Below, one piece after another: positions 33,289 through 42,150 of a stretch of 49,283 nt of DNA; within the stretch, counting starts at the first letter, position 1, and each line of letters begins with the position of its first letter. Made by a program: the position numbers and the translations under genes. The DNA is from Bacteroidales bacterium (GTDB lineage Bacteria; Bacteroidota; Bacteroidia; Bacteroidales; F082), in assembly GCA_024400195.1 (NCBI GenBank), contig JAKSNC010000012.1, positions 1-49,283 of the forward strand, given 5' to 3'. The notes beneath the pieces were generated by a model. That model worked only from the letters and a program-made list of their open reading frames with translations. It was not told where the DNA came from and did not search any database.

Positions 33289-34224
33289 ATGGGAAAACTT
33301 GTTGTAGTCGCCCTCGGTGGCAATGCGTTATTGCGTAGTAATCAAAAAGGAACATTTCAGGAACAACTCCAAAATGTGGAAGAGACGTGTGAAGCACTTA
33401 TGGAGTTTGTAAAAAATGACGACAGACTCGTCATCGGTCATGGAAATGGCCCTCAGGTTGGTAATGTGATGCTTCAGCATGAAGCCGGTCATAAAACTTT
33501 CGGCTTGCCCGCGATGCCGATGGATTATTGTGTGAGCGAGACTCAGGGCTCAATAGGATACCTTATAGGAATGGGCTTCCATCGCGTCATGGCGAAAGCT
33601 GGCGTGAACAAGAATGTGGTTACGATGGTTACAGAGGTTGTAGTAGATAAAAACGACCCGATGTTTGGGAATCCGACCAAACCGGTAGGCCCTTATTATA
33701 CTAAGGAAGAAGCCGATGCTCTCGCCGCCGCCACCGGAACCCGTTATAATGAAGACCCGCGCGGTCGCGGCTGGAGAAAAGTCGTCCCGTCACCCAAACC
33801 CCTGAGAATAGAAAATATCGATATAGTCAGGCAATTGGCAGATAATGGCAATATCGTCGTAACAGTAGGTGGCGGCGGCATCCCCGTCGTTGTTGATAAC
33901 GGCATCGTGACAGGTGTCGAAGCAGTTATCGACAAAGACCTCGCCTCGTCACTTGCAGCCGTTCAAATCAATGCCGATGCCTTTTATATACTCACCGATG
34001 TGCCGCAGGTGTATGTCAACTTCAAAAAGGAAAATCAAAAGGCCCTGTCGGATGTCACTGTTGATGAGATGAAGCACTATCTCGCTGAAGGACAGTTTAC
34101 TGAGGGCAGTATGGCTCCTAAGGTACGTGCGGCGATAGCGTTTGTCGAAGCTACGGGAAAAGAGGCCTTTATTACTGATGCACAAGGTCTTGTGTCAAAA
34201 ACTGGCACGAAGATAAGAAGATAA
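33289..34224 (+). CDS. arcC: Carbamate kinase
   Basis: The 311-residue protein has the amino-acid-kinase fold: VVALGGNALL, VIGHGNGPQVGNVMLQ, VVTVGGGGIPVV, GVEAVIDKDLASSLAA, and TEGSMAPKVRAAIAFVE. It transfers phosphate between carbamoyl phosphate and ADP, making ATP in arginine or allantoin fermentation, or in reverse detoxifying ammonia. No arginine deiminase or ornithine carbamoyltransferase is nearby, so the pathway cannot be told from context. The stop is 6 nt from the convergent dnaB stop. Confidence 0.95.
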   Translation: MGKLVVVALGGNALLRSNQKGTFQEQLQNVEETCEALMEFVKNDDRLVIGHGNGPQVGNVMLQHEAGHKTFGLPAMPMDYCVSETQGSIGYLIGMGFHRVMAKAGVNKNVVTMVTEVVVDKNDPMFGNPTKPVGPYYTKEEADALAAATGTRYNEDPRGRGWRKVVPSPKPLRIENIDIVRQLADNGNIVVTVGGGGIPVVVDNGIVTGVEAVIDKDLASSLAAVQINADAFYILTDVPQVYVNFKKENQKALSDVTVDEMKHYLAEGQFTEGSMAPKVRAAIAFVEATGKEAFITDAQGLVSKTGTKIRR

Positions 34225-34230
34225 ATTTAA

Positions 34231-35772
34231 TTAGTAGGGAAGATCCTCGTTTGGGTCGGGCTGCGGAATGTCGTTCATTTCGTTGGCACGCGATGGCATT
34301 ATGATGCTTTTTGCCCCGTTGTCAAAATTCGTGTTGGGCGCAATCTGCATACTGCTTGACGGCATGACGATTTCTGGCTCTTCGAATCTTGTAAACATAC
34401 CGTTGAAACGAAGATTCACCTCTCCCAATTTTCCGTTACGGTGCTTCGCGATGCTGATGACAGCCAAGTTCTTCGTGTTGACACCTTCGTCTTCGGTAAG
34501 TCCGTAATATTCAGGACGATAGATGAATACAACAACGTCGGCATCCTGCTCGATAGCTCCTGATTCGCGAAGGTCGGACAAAATGGGCTTCTTTGAACCC
34601 GGACGTGATTCGACCTGACGGCTGAGCTGGGAAAGTGCGAGTACAGGGATGTTGAGCTCTTTTGCGAGACTCTTTAAAGAACGGCTTATGGTGCTTATCT
34701 CCTGTTCGCGACTGAAGCCTTTGTCTCCCTTTGCGGTCATAAGCTGCAGATAATCAATAAAAATCATTTGAATGTCGTGCTGCTCTTTCAACCTGCGGCA
34801 TTTGGCACGAAGCTCAAATATCGATAATTGCGGCGTGTCGTCAATGAAGAGTTTTGCGTTAGTGAGGTTCGTGACGCGGTTGTAAAGCCGATCCCATTCG
34901 TACTGTTCGAGGTTTCCGGTTCGGAGTTTGTCGGCAGTGATGTCCGTCTCACTTGAGATAAGACGTGTCACGAGTTGTATCGACGACATTTCGAGCGAGA
35001 AAAAGGCAATCGGTTTTCCGGCAATGGCGGCGTTTCTGGCCATGTTGAGCGCGAAAGCCGTCTTACCCATTGACGGTCTCGCAGCAAGAATTATTAAATC
35101 GGACTTTTGCCAGCCCTGCGTTATCTTGTCAAGATCCATAAAGCCTGTAGTGACACCACGGATGCCGTTACCTGCGTTTTTTGCGTTTTCAATATCTTTG
35201 ATGGCTTGGTTGACGAGGTTGAGCATATTGCCAGATTGCTTTCGTAATGTATTGTCACTCAAATCATAAATCTTGCTTTCTGCACTATCTAAAAGATCGA
35301 AAACATCGGTCGTGTCCTCAAAAGCTTCCTTTATCGTTTCGGAAGAAATCTCTATCAGCCTGCGCTGAATGTATTTCTGGATGATTATCCTCGCGTGAAA
35401 TTCGATGTTAGCAGCTGAGACGACACGGTTGGTGAGTTTTGAGATGTAGTAAGGGCCGCCGACAACATCGAGTTTGTCCATGCTTTTCAGCTTATTCGTC
35501 ACCGTGAGGAGGTCGATGGGCTCCGAATTTTTAAATAAGTCTAAAATGGCAGAGTAAATTATCTGATGCGCTTCCTTGTAGAACATCTCTGGTGTGAGGA
35601 TGTCTATTATCGCGTTAAGCGAACTCTTCTCAAGCATCATCGCTCCGAGTACAATCTCTTCTAAATCAATAGATTGTGGCGGTATCCTGCCTTGCGATAA
35701 ACTCATATCTGCTGCTTGGGAGACTGTTCTTACGCTCCCGAAATTTTGTCTTCTTCCGATTTCGTTGCTCAT
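34231..35772 (-). CDS. dnaB: Replicative DNA helicase DnaB
   Basis: The 513-residue hexameric helicase has the N-terminal DnaB domain (IDLEEIVLGAMMLEKSSLNA) and the RecA-like C-terminal domain. Walker A is ARPSMGKTAFALN (from residue 231). Walker B is MIFIDYLQLM. Further motifs are ALSQLSRQVESRPGSKKP and LRESGAIEQDADVV. The C-terminal tail after about residue 460 is extended and low in complexity (MPSSSMQIAPNTNFDNGAK). No intein is present. A TAATTTTG box lies at 35816-35809. Confidence 0.95.
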   Translation of the reverse strand: MSNEIGRRQNFGSVRTVSQAADMSLSQGRIPPQSIDLEEIVLGAMMLEKSSLNAIIDILTPEMFYKEAHQIIYSAILDLFKNSEPIDLLTVTNKLKSMDKLDVVGGPYYISKLTNRVVSAANIEFHARIIIQKYIQRRLIEISSETIKEAFEDTTDVFDLLDSAESKIYDLSDNTLRKQSGNMLNLVNQAIKDIENAKNAGNGIRGVTTGFMDLDKITQGWQKSDLIILAARPSMGKTAFALNMARNAAIAGKPIAFFSLEMSSIQLVTRLISSETDITADKLRTGNLEQYEWDRLYNRVTNLTNAKLFIDDTPQLSIFELRAKCRRLKEQHDIQMIFIDYLQLMTAKGDKGFSREQEISTISRSLKSLAKELNIPVLALSQLSRQVESRPGSKKPILSDLRESGAIEQDADVVVFIYRPEYYGLTEDEGVNTKNLAVISIAKHRNGKLGEVNLRFNGMFTRFEEPEIVMPSSSMQIAPNTNFDNGAKSIIMPSRANEMNDIPQPDPNEDLPY

Positions 35773-35808
35773 TTGCTCTTTTCTTTGTTTCTTACATCAA
35801 GATGACTG

Positions 35809-35816
35809 CAAAATTA
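35809..35816 (-). promoter_or_regulatory. TAATTTTG promoter box for dnaB
   Basis: Minus-strand TAATTTTGCAG, 36 nt before the ATG at 35772. Confidence 0.6.
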
Positions 35817-35955
35817 CGTAAAAAAAACTATGTCAATAAGATTGTTGATAACTTTATTTATAATTGATTATCAATATTGTATTGATGAATGTATTGTTTG
35901 TTTGCTCTTTTGCGACTTGCTATATGAAAACAGTCTTCTTTCTGAAAAAAATCAC

Positions 35956-35963
35956 TAAATTTG
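35956..35963 (+). promoter_or_regulatory. TAAATTTG promoter box for the C25 peptidase
   Basis: TAAATTTGCAC lies 22 nt before the ATG at 35986. Confidence 0.6.
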
Positions 35964-35985
35964 CACCTTCTAATCACAAAAAATT

Positions 35986-38262
35986 ATGAAAAAACATTTG
36001 ATTCTTTTCGCCATTGTCGCTTTTGCGATTTGCGCGTATGCACAGAAAATCGAACATGTGTATCATTTTGGTACGCCTGATTGTAGTCAGGTTGATGATT
36101 ATATCAGACTTTCTGTTGATGGATGCCTTTCAACGGCAAAATCAGGCAATCCCGCTTTGCCTTACCAAAGCGTCTGCCTCATACTTCCCGAAGGTACTGA
36201 AGCATCATCAATAGATGTTCAACTGTCTGATTTTGAGGAGATTGTGTTGCCGTGCGAAGTTTATCCATATCAGCCGTCGCGCACATTTTCTTCACCGGAA
36301 AGAATAAGTTTTGAGAAAAACAACGATGTCTATTCGTCGTCTGCAGTATATCCTTCGGATTGTCGTGGAATGCTGACCACGGCTTATCGCAACGGTGTCG
36401 CTCTTGCAGTCTCGTCGTTCACACCTGTTCAATATGAGCCGGCATCGAACAAAATACGCATCGCACATTCAGCCAAGGTGACCGTCGTCGCCGTCCCATC
36501 ATCCGTTGACAAGTCGGCTATGCGTCGTCTTACTCCGTCGGTACTTAACAGCCTGAAGTCGATGACGCAGAATTACGACGAACTTTCCTCTTATCTTGAA
36601 AGGGAAATCGAGGTTCCGGTTTACGACATCCTCGTCATCACGGGCGACAATTATGTCAATTCTTTTGACGAATATGTCGATTTTAACAATCAGAGAGGTT
36701 CTTTGTGCAGGGTCGTTGGACTTTCTGAGATATATTCTTCCGTCAGCGGCATTGATAATCAGGACAAGATACGCAACTATATCATCAATGAATACACGCA
36801 GAACGGCATTTCGATGGTCGTTCTCGGCGGTGATGTGTCGATAGTACCTTACAGGGGATTTTACTGCACGGTGCTAAGCGGAGGCGAGTATAAAATAGAT
36901 TACGCTATTCCTGCTGACCTCTACTATGCAGGCCTCGACGGAACTTGGAACGACAACGGTGACGATAAATGGGCCGAACCCGGCGAAGACGACCTCTATC
37001 CGGAAATCGGTATTGCGAGAATGCCGTTCAACAATGTTGGACAATTGCAGAATATTCTTGCAAAAAGTCTTGGCTATCAGAAGAATCCGGTACTTGGAGA
37101 ATTTAATAAGATAATCCTCGGCGGAGAATTTCTGTATAACGATCCTTATACCTGTGGAAGCGACTATCTCGAACTTCTCATAGGATACCATGATGACAAC
37201 GGCTACGCTACATACGGATTTCCGGAAAATTATACGTTTGAAAAACTTTATGAACAAATCAACGGATTCGATGGTTGGTCGTTCCGCCAACTTGTATGCG
37301 GTGGCAGCGGCTATGTCAATCACGTCGGTCATGCCAATACCAACTATGTGGCAGGTTGGTTTGTAAGTGATATAGACGACAATAATTTCGCTTCACTCGA
37401 CGGCACGACGCACAACTTCGCCATTTTCCATTCCCACGGCTGCGATTGCGGCGCATTTGACGAAGAGTGTTGTGCATTAGAGAAGATGGTCGTGATAAAC
37501 AAATTCGCCGTTTGTTCCATCGGGAACTCCCGCTACGGCTGGTTTAACGAAGGCACTACGGAAGGCCCGTCGCAACATCTGCACCGCGATATGATTGACG
37601 CATTCAGCAACGACAAGATTCCATTTATCGCCAACGCCCTGCAGGAATCGAAAAACAAGACGGCTCCGTGGGTCACTGCCGAAGGCCAGTTCGAGGAAGG
37701 CGCACTCAGATGGAACTTCTACGACCTTAATATTCTCGGGGACGGCGCCGTGAGCCTTTGGTTCGATGAGCCAATAACGCCAAGTGCAAATATCATTTCC
37801 GCTACAACATCTGCATTGAACTGCGTTGTTAAAGCCGGAGACGGAAGCAAAATAGCCGGAGCAACGTGCGCACTTCTCCAAGGTGAAAACCGCATCGCTA
37901 TCGCACAAAGTGATGAAGACGGCAATGTCAGTATGACTTTTGCACCGCTTGAAAATGTGGACGACCTCAGACTCGCCGTCTATGGCTTGAGCCTGTATTC
38001 CAAATCTTTTGATATTGATATTACCGGTGTTGGCGAACTTGATGAAAATCAATTTACAGTGTATCCAAATCCCTCCGACGGTAACTTCAGAATTATCCTC
38101 CCCGAAGGGAAATGTGATGTCCGTATCGTCAATGTCTCAGGACAAGAAGTTGCACACTTCCGTGATGTGGAAAGTGTACTGAATATCAATATGAATCTTT
38201 CAGCCGGAGTGTATTTTGTCAGCATCAACGGCGGAAATGCCCAACGTATTGTTGTGAGATAA
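35986..38262 (+). CDS. Secreted C25 (gingipain-type) cysteine peptidase with T9SS tail
   Basis: A signal peptide (MKKHLILFAIVAFAICAYAQ) and a pro-region lead to a gingipain-type caspase-like domain. YDILVITGDNYV starts it, GGDVSIVPYRGFYC lies near residue 285, and the likely catalytic His is in VNHVGHAN (His446/His449). The Cys is in FHSHGCDCGAF (Cys486/Cys488). The last about 75 residues are a type A T9SS sorting domain (FTVYPNPSDGNFRI, LSAGVYFVSINGG). It should be exported across the outer membrane by the type IX system. Which of the paired His and Cys residues act is not certain. Downstream is a methyltransferase gene after 9 nt. Confidence 0.9.
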   Translation: MKKHLILFAIVAFAICAYAQKIEHVYHFGTPDCSQVDDYIRLSVDGCLSTAKSGNPALPYQSVCLILPEGTEASSIDVQLSDFEEIVLPCEVYPYQPSRTFSSPERISFEKNNDVYSSSAVYPSDCRGMLTTAYRNGVALAVSSFTPVQYEPASNKIRIAHSAKVTVVAVPSSVDKSAMRRLTPSVLNSLKSMTQNYDELSSYLEREIEVPVYDILVITGDNYVNSFDEYVDFNNQRGSLCRVVGLSEIYSSVSGIDNQDKIRNYIINEYTQNGISMVVLGGDVSIVPYRGFYCTVLSGGEYKIDYAIPADLYYAGLDGTWNDNGDDKWAEPGEDDLYPEIGIARMPFNNVGQLQNILAKSLGYQKNPVLGEFNKIILGGEFLYNDPYTCGSDYLELLIGYHDDNGYATYGFPENYTFEKLYEQINGFDGWSFRQLVCGGSGYVNHVGHANTNYVAGWFVSDIDDNNFASLDGTTHNFAIFHSHGCDCGAFDEECCALEKMVVINKFAVCSIGNSRYGWFNEGTTEGPSQHLHRDMIDAFSNDKIPFIANALQESKNKTAPWVTAEGQFEEGALRWNFYDLNILGDGAVSLWFDEPITPSANIISATTSALNCVVKAGDGSKIAGATCALLQGENRIAIAQSDEDGNVSMTFAPLENVDDLRLAVYGLSLYSKSFDIDITGVGELDENQFTVYPNPSDGNFRIILPEGKCDVRIVNVSGQEVAHFRDVESVLNINMNLSAGVYFVSINGGNAQRIVVR

Positions 38263-38271
38263 CTTTCAAAG

Positions 38272-39438
38272 ATGATTGACACTTTTTTCAACGAACTTTC
38301 CGAAGTGTTGTCGTCTGACAAGTTCGTCGGAATGACAATCTCGAAGCCTTTGAAGTCGGGCGATGAACTGCGCAACGTTTATGTCAAACCTGTTGTGATA
38401 AAGGGGAATAAGTTTTTTTCTTTCACGTTCAGGTATCTCAAACGAGATGAGACGAAGAATTTTGACGCTGTGCAGACAATGGAACAGACTAAAATGCTTC
38501 TGCCAGAACGATTTCTTAATGCCGCACTCTTCACGACGGAAGAAGATGTTTCGTTGCTCGTAAGCAAGAAGGGTAAAGCGACCGTTATTCGTCGTCCTGT
38601 GAAAGAACAAAGGTCGCAGAATACACAGCACGACCATCTGAAAAACAGGCTGATAGATGTCGCAAATCCATGGTGGTTCAAACTCGGGTTGACGACGCGC
38701 GAAGGTGACGTGCTCGCCGAGATGCAGCACAAATACAAACAGATCTGCAAGTATGTAGAAATCGTAGCCGGTTTGCTGAAACCTCTCAAGATCAATAGCG
38801 GCAGGAAGATACGAATTGCGGATATGGGGGCGGGGAAGGGCTATCTGACGTTCGCCTTGTACGAATATCTTACATCAAATAATATCGACGTCGAAATCGA
38901 AGGTGTAGAGATTCGCCCAGATTTAGTACAGAAAATCAATAACATAATTAAAGAATCCGCCATACACGGTTTCCGTTTCGTCGAAAACAGCATAGCCGAC
39001 TATGTGGCTGAAAATCTTGACGTGATGATTGCACTGCACGCGTGTAATACCGCCACTGACGACGCCATATCAAAAGGTATAGAGAATGATGCGGAACTGC
39101 TTATCTGCGCACCGTGCTGCCACAAACAGATTCGTATCGAAATGGAAAAATCGGGTGTGACCGACTGCATTACGAGATACGGCATTCTTTTGGAACGACA
39201 AGCCGCCATGGTGACTGATGCCGTGCGCGCCCTCGTGATGGAATATTTCGGCTATAAGACTCAGATAATGGAGTTTATCGAGATGGAGCATACGCCGAAA
39301 AATATACTTATTGTTGGGACAAAAGATAAAAATGTGCGTCCAAAGTCGGTGATTCTTGCCGAGATACGCGACATACTCGCTCGCTACGGCATCTCACATC
39401 ATTATCTTGTAGATAAAATGAAAATGAACCTTTATTGA
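38272..39438 (+). CDS. SAM-dependent methyltransferase (Methyltransf_32/METTL25-like)
   Basis: The 388-residue protein has an N-terminal domain of its own (residues 1-140, with RYLKRDETKNFDAVQTMEQT). A class I methyltransferase core follows: SAM loop IRIADMGAGKGYLTFALYEY, then VEIEGVEIRPDLV and VMIALHACNTATDDAI, then LLICAPCCHKQI. This LHACN/CCH arrangement is typical of the Methyltransf_32 group, some members of which act on RNA or ribosomal proteins. The target here is unknown. It follows the peptidase closely and ends before a bidirectional terminator. Confidence 0.82.
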   Translation: MIDTFFNELSEVLSSDKFVGMTISKPLKSGDELRNVYVKPVVIKGNKFFSFTFRYLKRDETKNFDAVQTMEQTKMLLPERFLNAALFTTEEDVSLLVSKKGKATVIRRPVKEQRSQNTQHDHLKNRLIDVANPWWFKLGLTTREGDVLAEMQHKYKQICKYVEIVAGLLKPLKINSGRKIRIADMGAGKGYLTFALYEYLTSNNIDVEIEGVEIRPDLVQKINNIIKESAIHGFRFVENSIADYVAENLDVMIALHACNTATDDAISKGIENDAELLICAPCCHKQIRIEMEKSGVTDCITRYGILLERQAAMVTDAVRALVMEYFGYKTQIMEFIEMEHTPKNILIVGTKDKNVRPKSVILAEIRDILARYGISHHYLVDKMKMNLY

Positions 39439-39464
39439 CGATTTGGCAATTGCCCGCGTTGACA

Positions 39465-39512
39465 CAGATACAAAAACGGGTTGTGAATCTTCACAACCCG
39501 TTTTTGTATCTG
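39465..39512. terminator. Bidirectional terminator with a ~22-bp stem
   Basis: CAGATACAAAAACGGGTTGT at 39465 pairs perfectly with the end of the segment. The A-run on the left and T-run on the right make it work in both directions, between convergent genes ending at 39438 and 39528. Confidence 0.92.
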
Positions 39513-39527
39513 TATAGCCTCGAATCA

Positions 39528-40760
39528 CTATTTGATACCGAGAGCTTTCTTTATGTTCTTTGGAAGAGCGTCCTTGTGAACAACGATGTTCATGGTCTTG
39601 TAGCGTGCGAAAGCCTTGCTGACATAGAAGTTGCCATGGAATTGGTTGTAGTCGCCCCAGCTGTTTTTGACCATGTAGTATTCGTTACCCATTTGGTCTT
39701 TTGCTGTGCCGTAGATGAGCATTCCGTGGTCGTCCGTGGTCGTCCAGTTGTCGAAACCGAGCTGGCGTTCTTCTTGGCTGACCCAGCGTTGTGCTGTAGG
39801 ATGTTTTGCGGCTTCGTCGTATGCGGCTTTTCTCTGCTCCTGGCTCAAACCAAGCCAATGTGACTGGTCGCTTCCGGCTTTGCCGTCGTTGTTGAGTGCA
39901 TCTGGGAGGACACATGCACCGGTCTTGCGACCAAGGCGGAATCCCATTTCGCTGACATCACTTCCCCAAGCGATGGTATAACCATTATCAATGGCATTGT
40001 CGAAAACCTCCATAAACTCGTCAAGAGGCAGATTGTAGCATTGCGACCATCTCCAGTTGTCCTGAATCTCGAGAACGAATTTCTCGTAGAAGGGATGATG
40101 TGTGTAAGATGTAAGGCTGACATAGTCATCGGAGTTAAGACCGAGCGATTCGTAGAATGTTGCAGGAGTGTATTTCTTGCCGTTGTATGTGAATTCTTCA
40201 GGGCATTCGCCGAGATATACGTCATGAACAGCTTTGACTGCTTTCGCCCACAACATCTCGTTTTCGGCATTTGACTGCAGCATGCGATGATCACCTTTGG
40301 CGATAGCCTTAACCATGGCATCGGTAAGAGCTGAAAGTTCGCTATGGTCTGCCAAAGAATCATTGTACATAACGCCCGGACGCATGACTTCTTCTGGAAC
40401 AACACCAAAAGTCTTCATTCCGTAAATGACATCATAGAAAGAGCCGCCTTGTGAGAAACTCACATCGCCGTGTGTGCGGACAGCCGCCATAGCACGGTCA
40501 TCGTATGTCTTGTGTACAATGTACATCTCGCTGAGGTCGTATTCTCCTTTACCCATGCGGAGAAGTTCGGCCTCAATGAAACCGAGACCACTGTAGCACC
40601 AGCATGTACCGGAATTGTTCTGATCTTTGACAGATGTCACTGGAATCTCCTTCACGGTCGTGAAGACATAGCCTTCTTCTTTTTCTTGTTCTTCAGCTTC
40701 TTGGGCTGAGACTGCGAACGGCATTATCAAAGCCGCCGCCATGATGAATTGTTTGAACAT
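39528..40760 (-). CDS. Secreted bleomycin-hydrolase-like C1 peptidase (paralogue 1)
   Basis: A signal peptide MFKQFIMAAALIMPFAVSAQ precedes a C1B (PepC/bleomycin hydrolase) domain. The active site is complete: Gln47 and Cys53 in VKDQNNSGTCWCYSG, His345 in TTDDHGMLIYG and Asn366 in VKNSWGDY. At 410 residues it is slightly shorter than cytosolic PepC. It is expected to act as an aminopeptidase in the periplasm or outside. It lies 28 nt after a paralogue and is probably in one operon with it. Confidence 0.9.
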   Translation of the reverse strand: MFKQFIMAAALIMPFAVSAQEAEEQEKEEGYVFTTVKEIPVTSVKDQNNSGTCWCYSGLGFIEAELLRMGKGEYDLSEMYIVHKTYDDRAMAAVRTHGDVSFSQGGSFYDVIYGMKTFGVVPEEVMRPGVMYNDSLADHSELSALTDAMVKAIAKGDHRMLQSNAENEMLWAKAVKAVHDVYLGECPEEFTYNGKKYTPATFYESLGLNSDDYVSLTSYTHHPFYEKFVLEIQDNWRWSQCYNLPLDEFMEVFDNAIDNGYTIAWGSDVSEMGFRLGRKTGACVLPDALNNDGKAGSDQSHWLGLSQEQRKAAYDEAAKHPTAQRWVSQEERQLGFDNWTTTDDHGMLIYGTAKDQMGNEYYMVKNSWGDYNQFHGNFYVSKAFARYKTMNIVVHKDALPKNIKKALGIK

Positions 40761-40788
40761 GATTTTAAAAATTTGATATTATTTATGA

Positions 40789-41976
40789 TTAGTATCCAAC
40801 GTTAAAATTGAGAGCTTCCTTGTTGACCGTCACAAATACGGTGTGAAGCCTTACGAACGGGACAGAACAATACCAGTAGCCTTTATACGGACCGGCCTCG
40901 CCCCATGAATTCTTTACCTTATAATATTTATTGCCGTCCTGATCGTAGGCAATTCCGACTATGAGCATGCTGTGGTCGTCGCCTGTCTGCCAGTTGTCGT
41001 ATGCCGTCTGGTGCATCTCTTCAGTTACTTCTTTTTCTGGCATCATGAAGTCGAATTTGTAGATGGCCTCGCTGAGTTCGTCATCACTGAGTTCTTTGAA
41101 TCTTTTCGGATCGCTTTCGCGTATTTTTGCAATATCGTCTTCAAGATATACGGCAATGCCTTTTTTGCGGCTGAAACCCTTGTCGCTGACATCTTGAGCC
41201 CATCCTACCGTGTATCCGGCCTCCAAAGCGTGGTCGATAGCCTCCATCAGTTCGTCCAACGTCAGGTTGTAGGAAGGCGTGTTCGTCCAGTTGTCGGGAA
41301 TCTCCATGATGAACGGCTTGTGAAGCTCGCGGTGCGTGAAGGCTGCAAGTTGAACGTAGTCGTTAGTGTTCAGACGGTACTTTTCCGCAAACGATTTGGC
41401 GTCGTATTTGATGCCGTTGTGTTCAAACGACTCCGGCACTTTTCCGAGATAAACATCCAAGATAGACTGCACCATGTCAGGCCATACTGTTGAGATGTCG
41501 CCGTTGCTCTTCTTCGTCACGACTTTGCCGTATTCCGCCAAAATGCTGTTCATCTCCGCATGTTTGTGAATGGGAAGTCCTAAAACGAGACCGTCGTATG
41601 ATTTGTCCGGCACCATGCCGTTCTCGTTGAGGGCGTAAAGTACGTCGCAAACTTCACCTCCCTGGCTTATCGGGGTCGTGCCGTGCATCCTGACGTGCTT
41701 CATGAATTTGTGCATAAAAGCCCATCTGACGAAATACATTTCCGACAAGTTCAATTCTACGCCGTATTTGCGGAGAATCTCGGCCTCGACGAAACCTGTC
41801 CCTGCAAAACACCAGCATGTTCCGGAACTTCCTTGATTCTGAACCATTGTGTGCGGAACGACGAATTTGTCGGTTATTTCATACTGCTTGTCGTTCTTCT
41901 TGCTCTGAGCCTGAATACTTCCGCACAAAATCACTGCGAAAGACGTGGCTAAAATGAATGCTGTGATACTTCTCAT
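40789..41976 (-). CDS. Secreted bleomycin-hydrolase-like C1 peptidase (paralogue 2)
   Basis: The signal peptide is MRSITAFILATSFAVILCGS. The C1B domain has Gln48 and Cys54 in VQNQGSSGTCWCFAG, the His in QTGDDHSMLIVG and the Asn in VKNSWGEAG. The sequence is clearly related to, but well diverged from, the downstream gene, so the duplication is old. It comes first in the operon. A TAACTTTG box lies at 42017-42010. Confidence 0.9.
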   Translation of the reverse strand: MRSITAFILATSFAVILCGSIQAQSKKNDKQYEITDKFVVPHTMVQNQGSSGTCWCFAGTGFVEAEILRKYGVELNLSEMYFVRWAFMHKFMKHVRMHGTTPISQGGEVCDVLYALNENGMVPDKSYDGLVLGLPIHKHAEMNSILAEYGKVVTKKSNGDISTVWPDMVQSILDVYLGKVPESFEHNGIKYDAKSFAEKYRLNTNDYVQLAAFTHRELHKPFIMEIPDNWTNTPSYNLTLDELMEAIDHALEAGYTVGWAQDVSDKGFSRKKGIAVYLEDDIAKIRESDPKRFKELSDDELSEAIYKFDFMMPEKEVTEEMHQTAYDNWQTGDDHSMLIVGIAYDQDGNKYYKVKNSWGEAGPYKGYWYCSVPFVRLHTVFVTVNKEALNFNVGY

Positions 41977-42009
41977 GTTTTTTATGATGATGATTTTACC
42001 AAAAGACTA

Positions 42010-42017
42010 CAAAGTTA
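42010..42017 (-). promoter_or_regulatory. TAACTTTG promoter box for the C1 peptidase pair
   Basis: Minus-strand TAACTTTGTAG, 33 nt before the ATG at 41976. Confidence 0.5.
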
Positions 42018-42105
42018 ACAACTTTTTTGATGTGTTGAAGAAGTTTTATATGTTTTTTGTTGATGATAATTACAATGCAGAAACATTGAAAAAGGCTTTT
42101 TTTCT

Positions 42106-42113
42106 TAATTTTG
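42106..42113 (+). promoter_or_regulatory. TAATTTTG promoter box for cysteate synthase
   Basis: TAATTTTGCAG lies 37 nt before the ATG at 42151. Confidence 0.55.
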
Positions 42114-42150
42114 CAGTTTGTTGATTATGTTTTGATACCAATAAAATTTT

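Noticed and set aside
33289-34224. Arginine deiminase operon
   Set aside because: Only carbamate kinase is present, as a single gene between its own promoter and the convergent dnaB.
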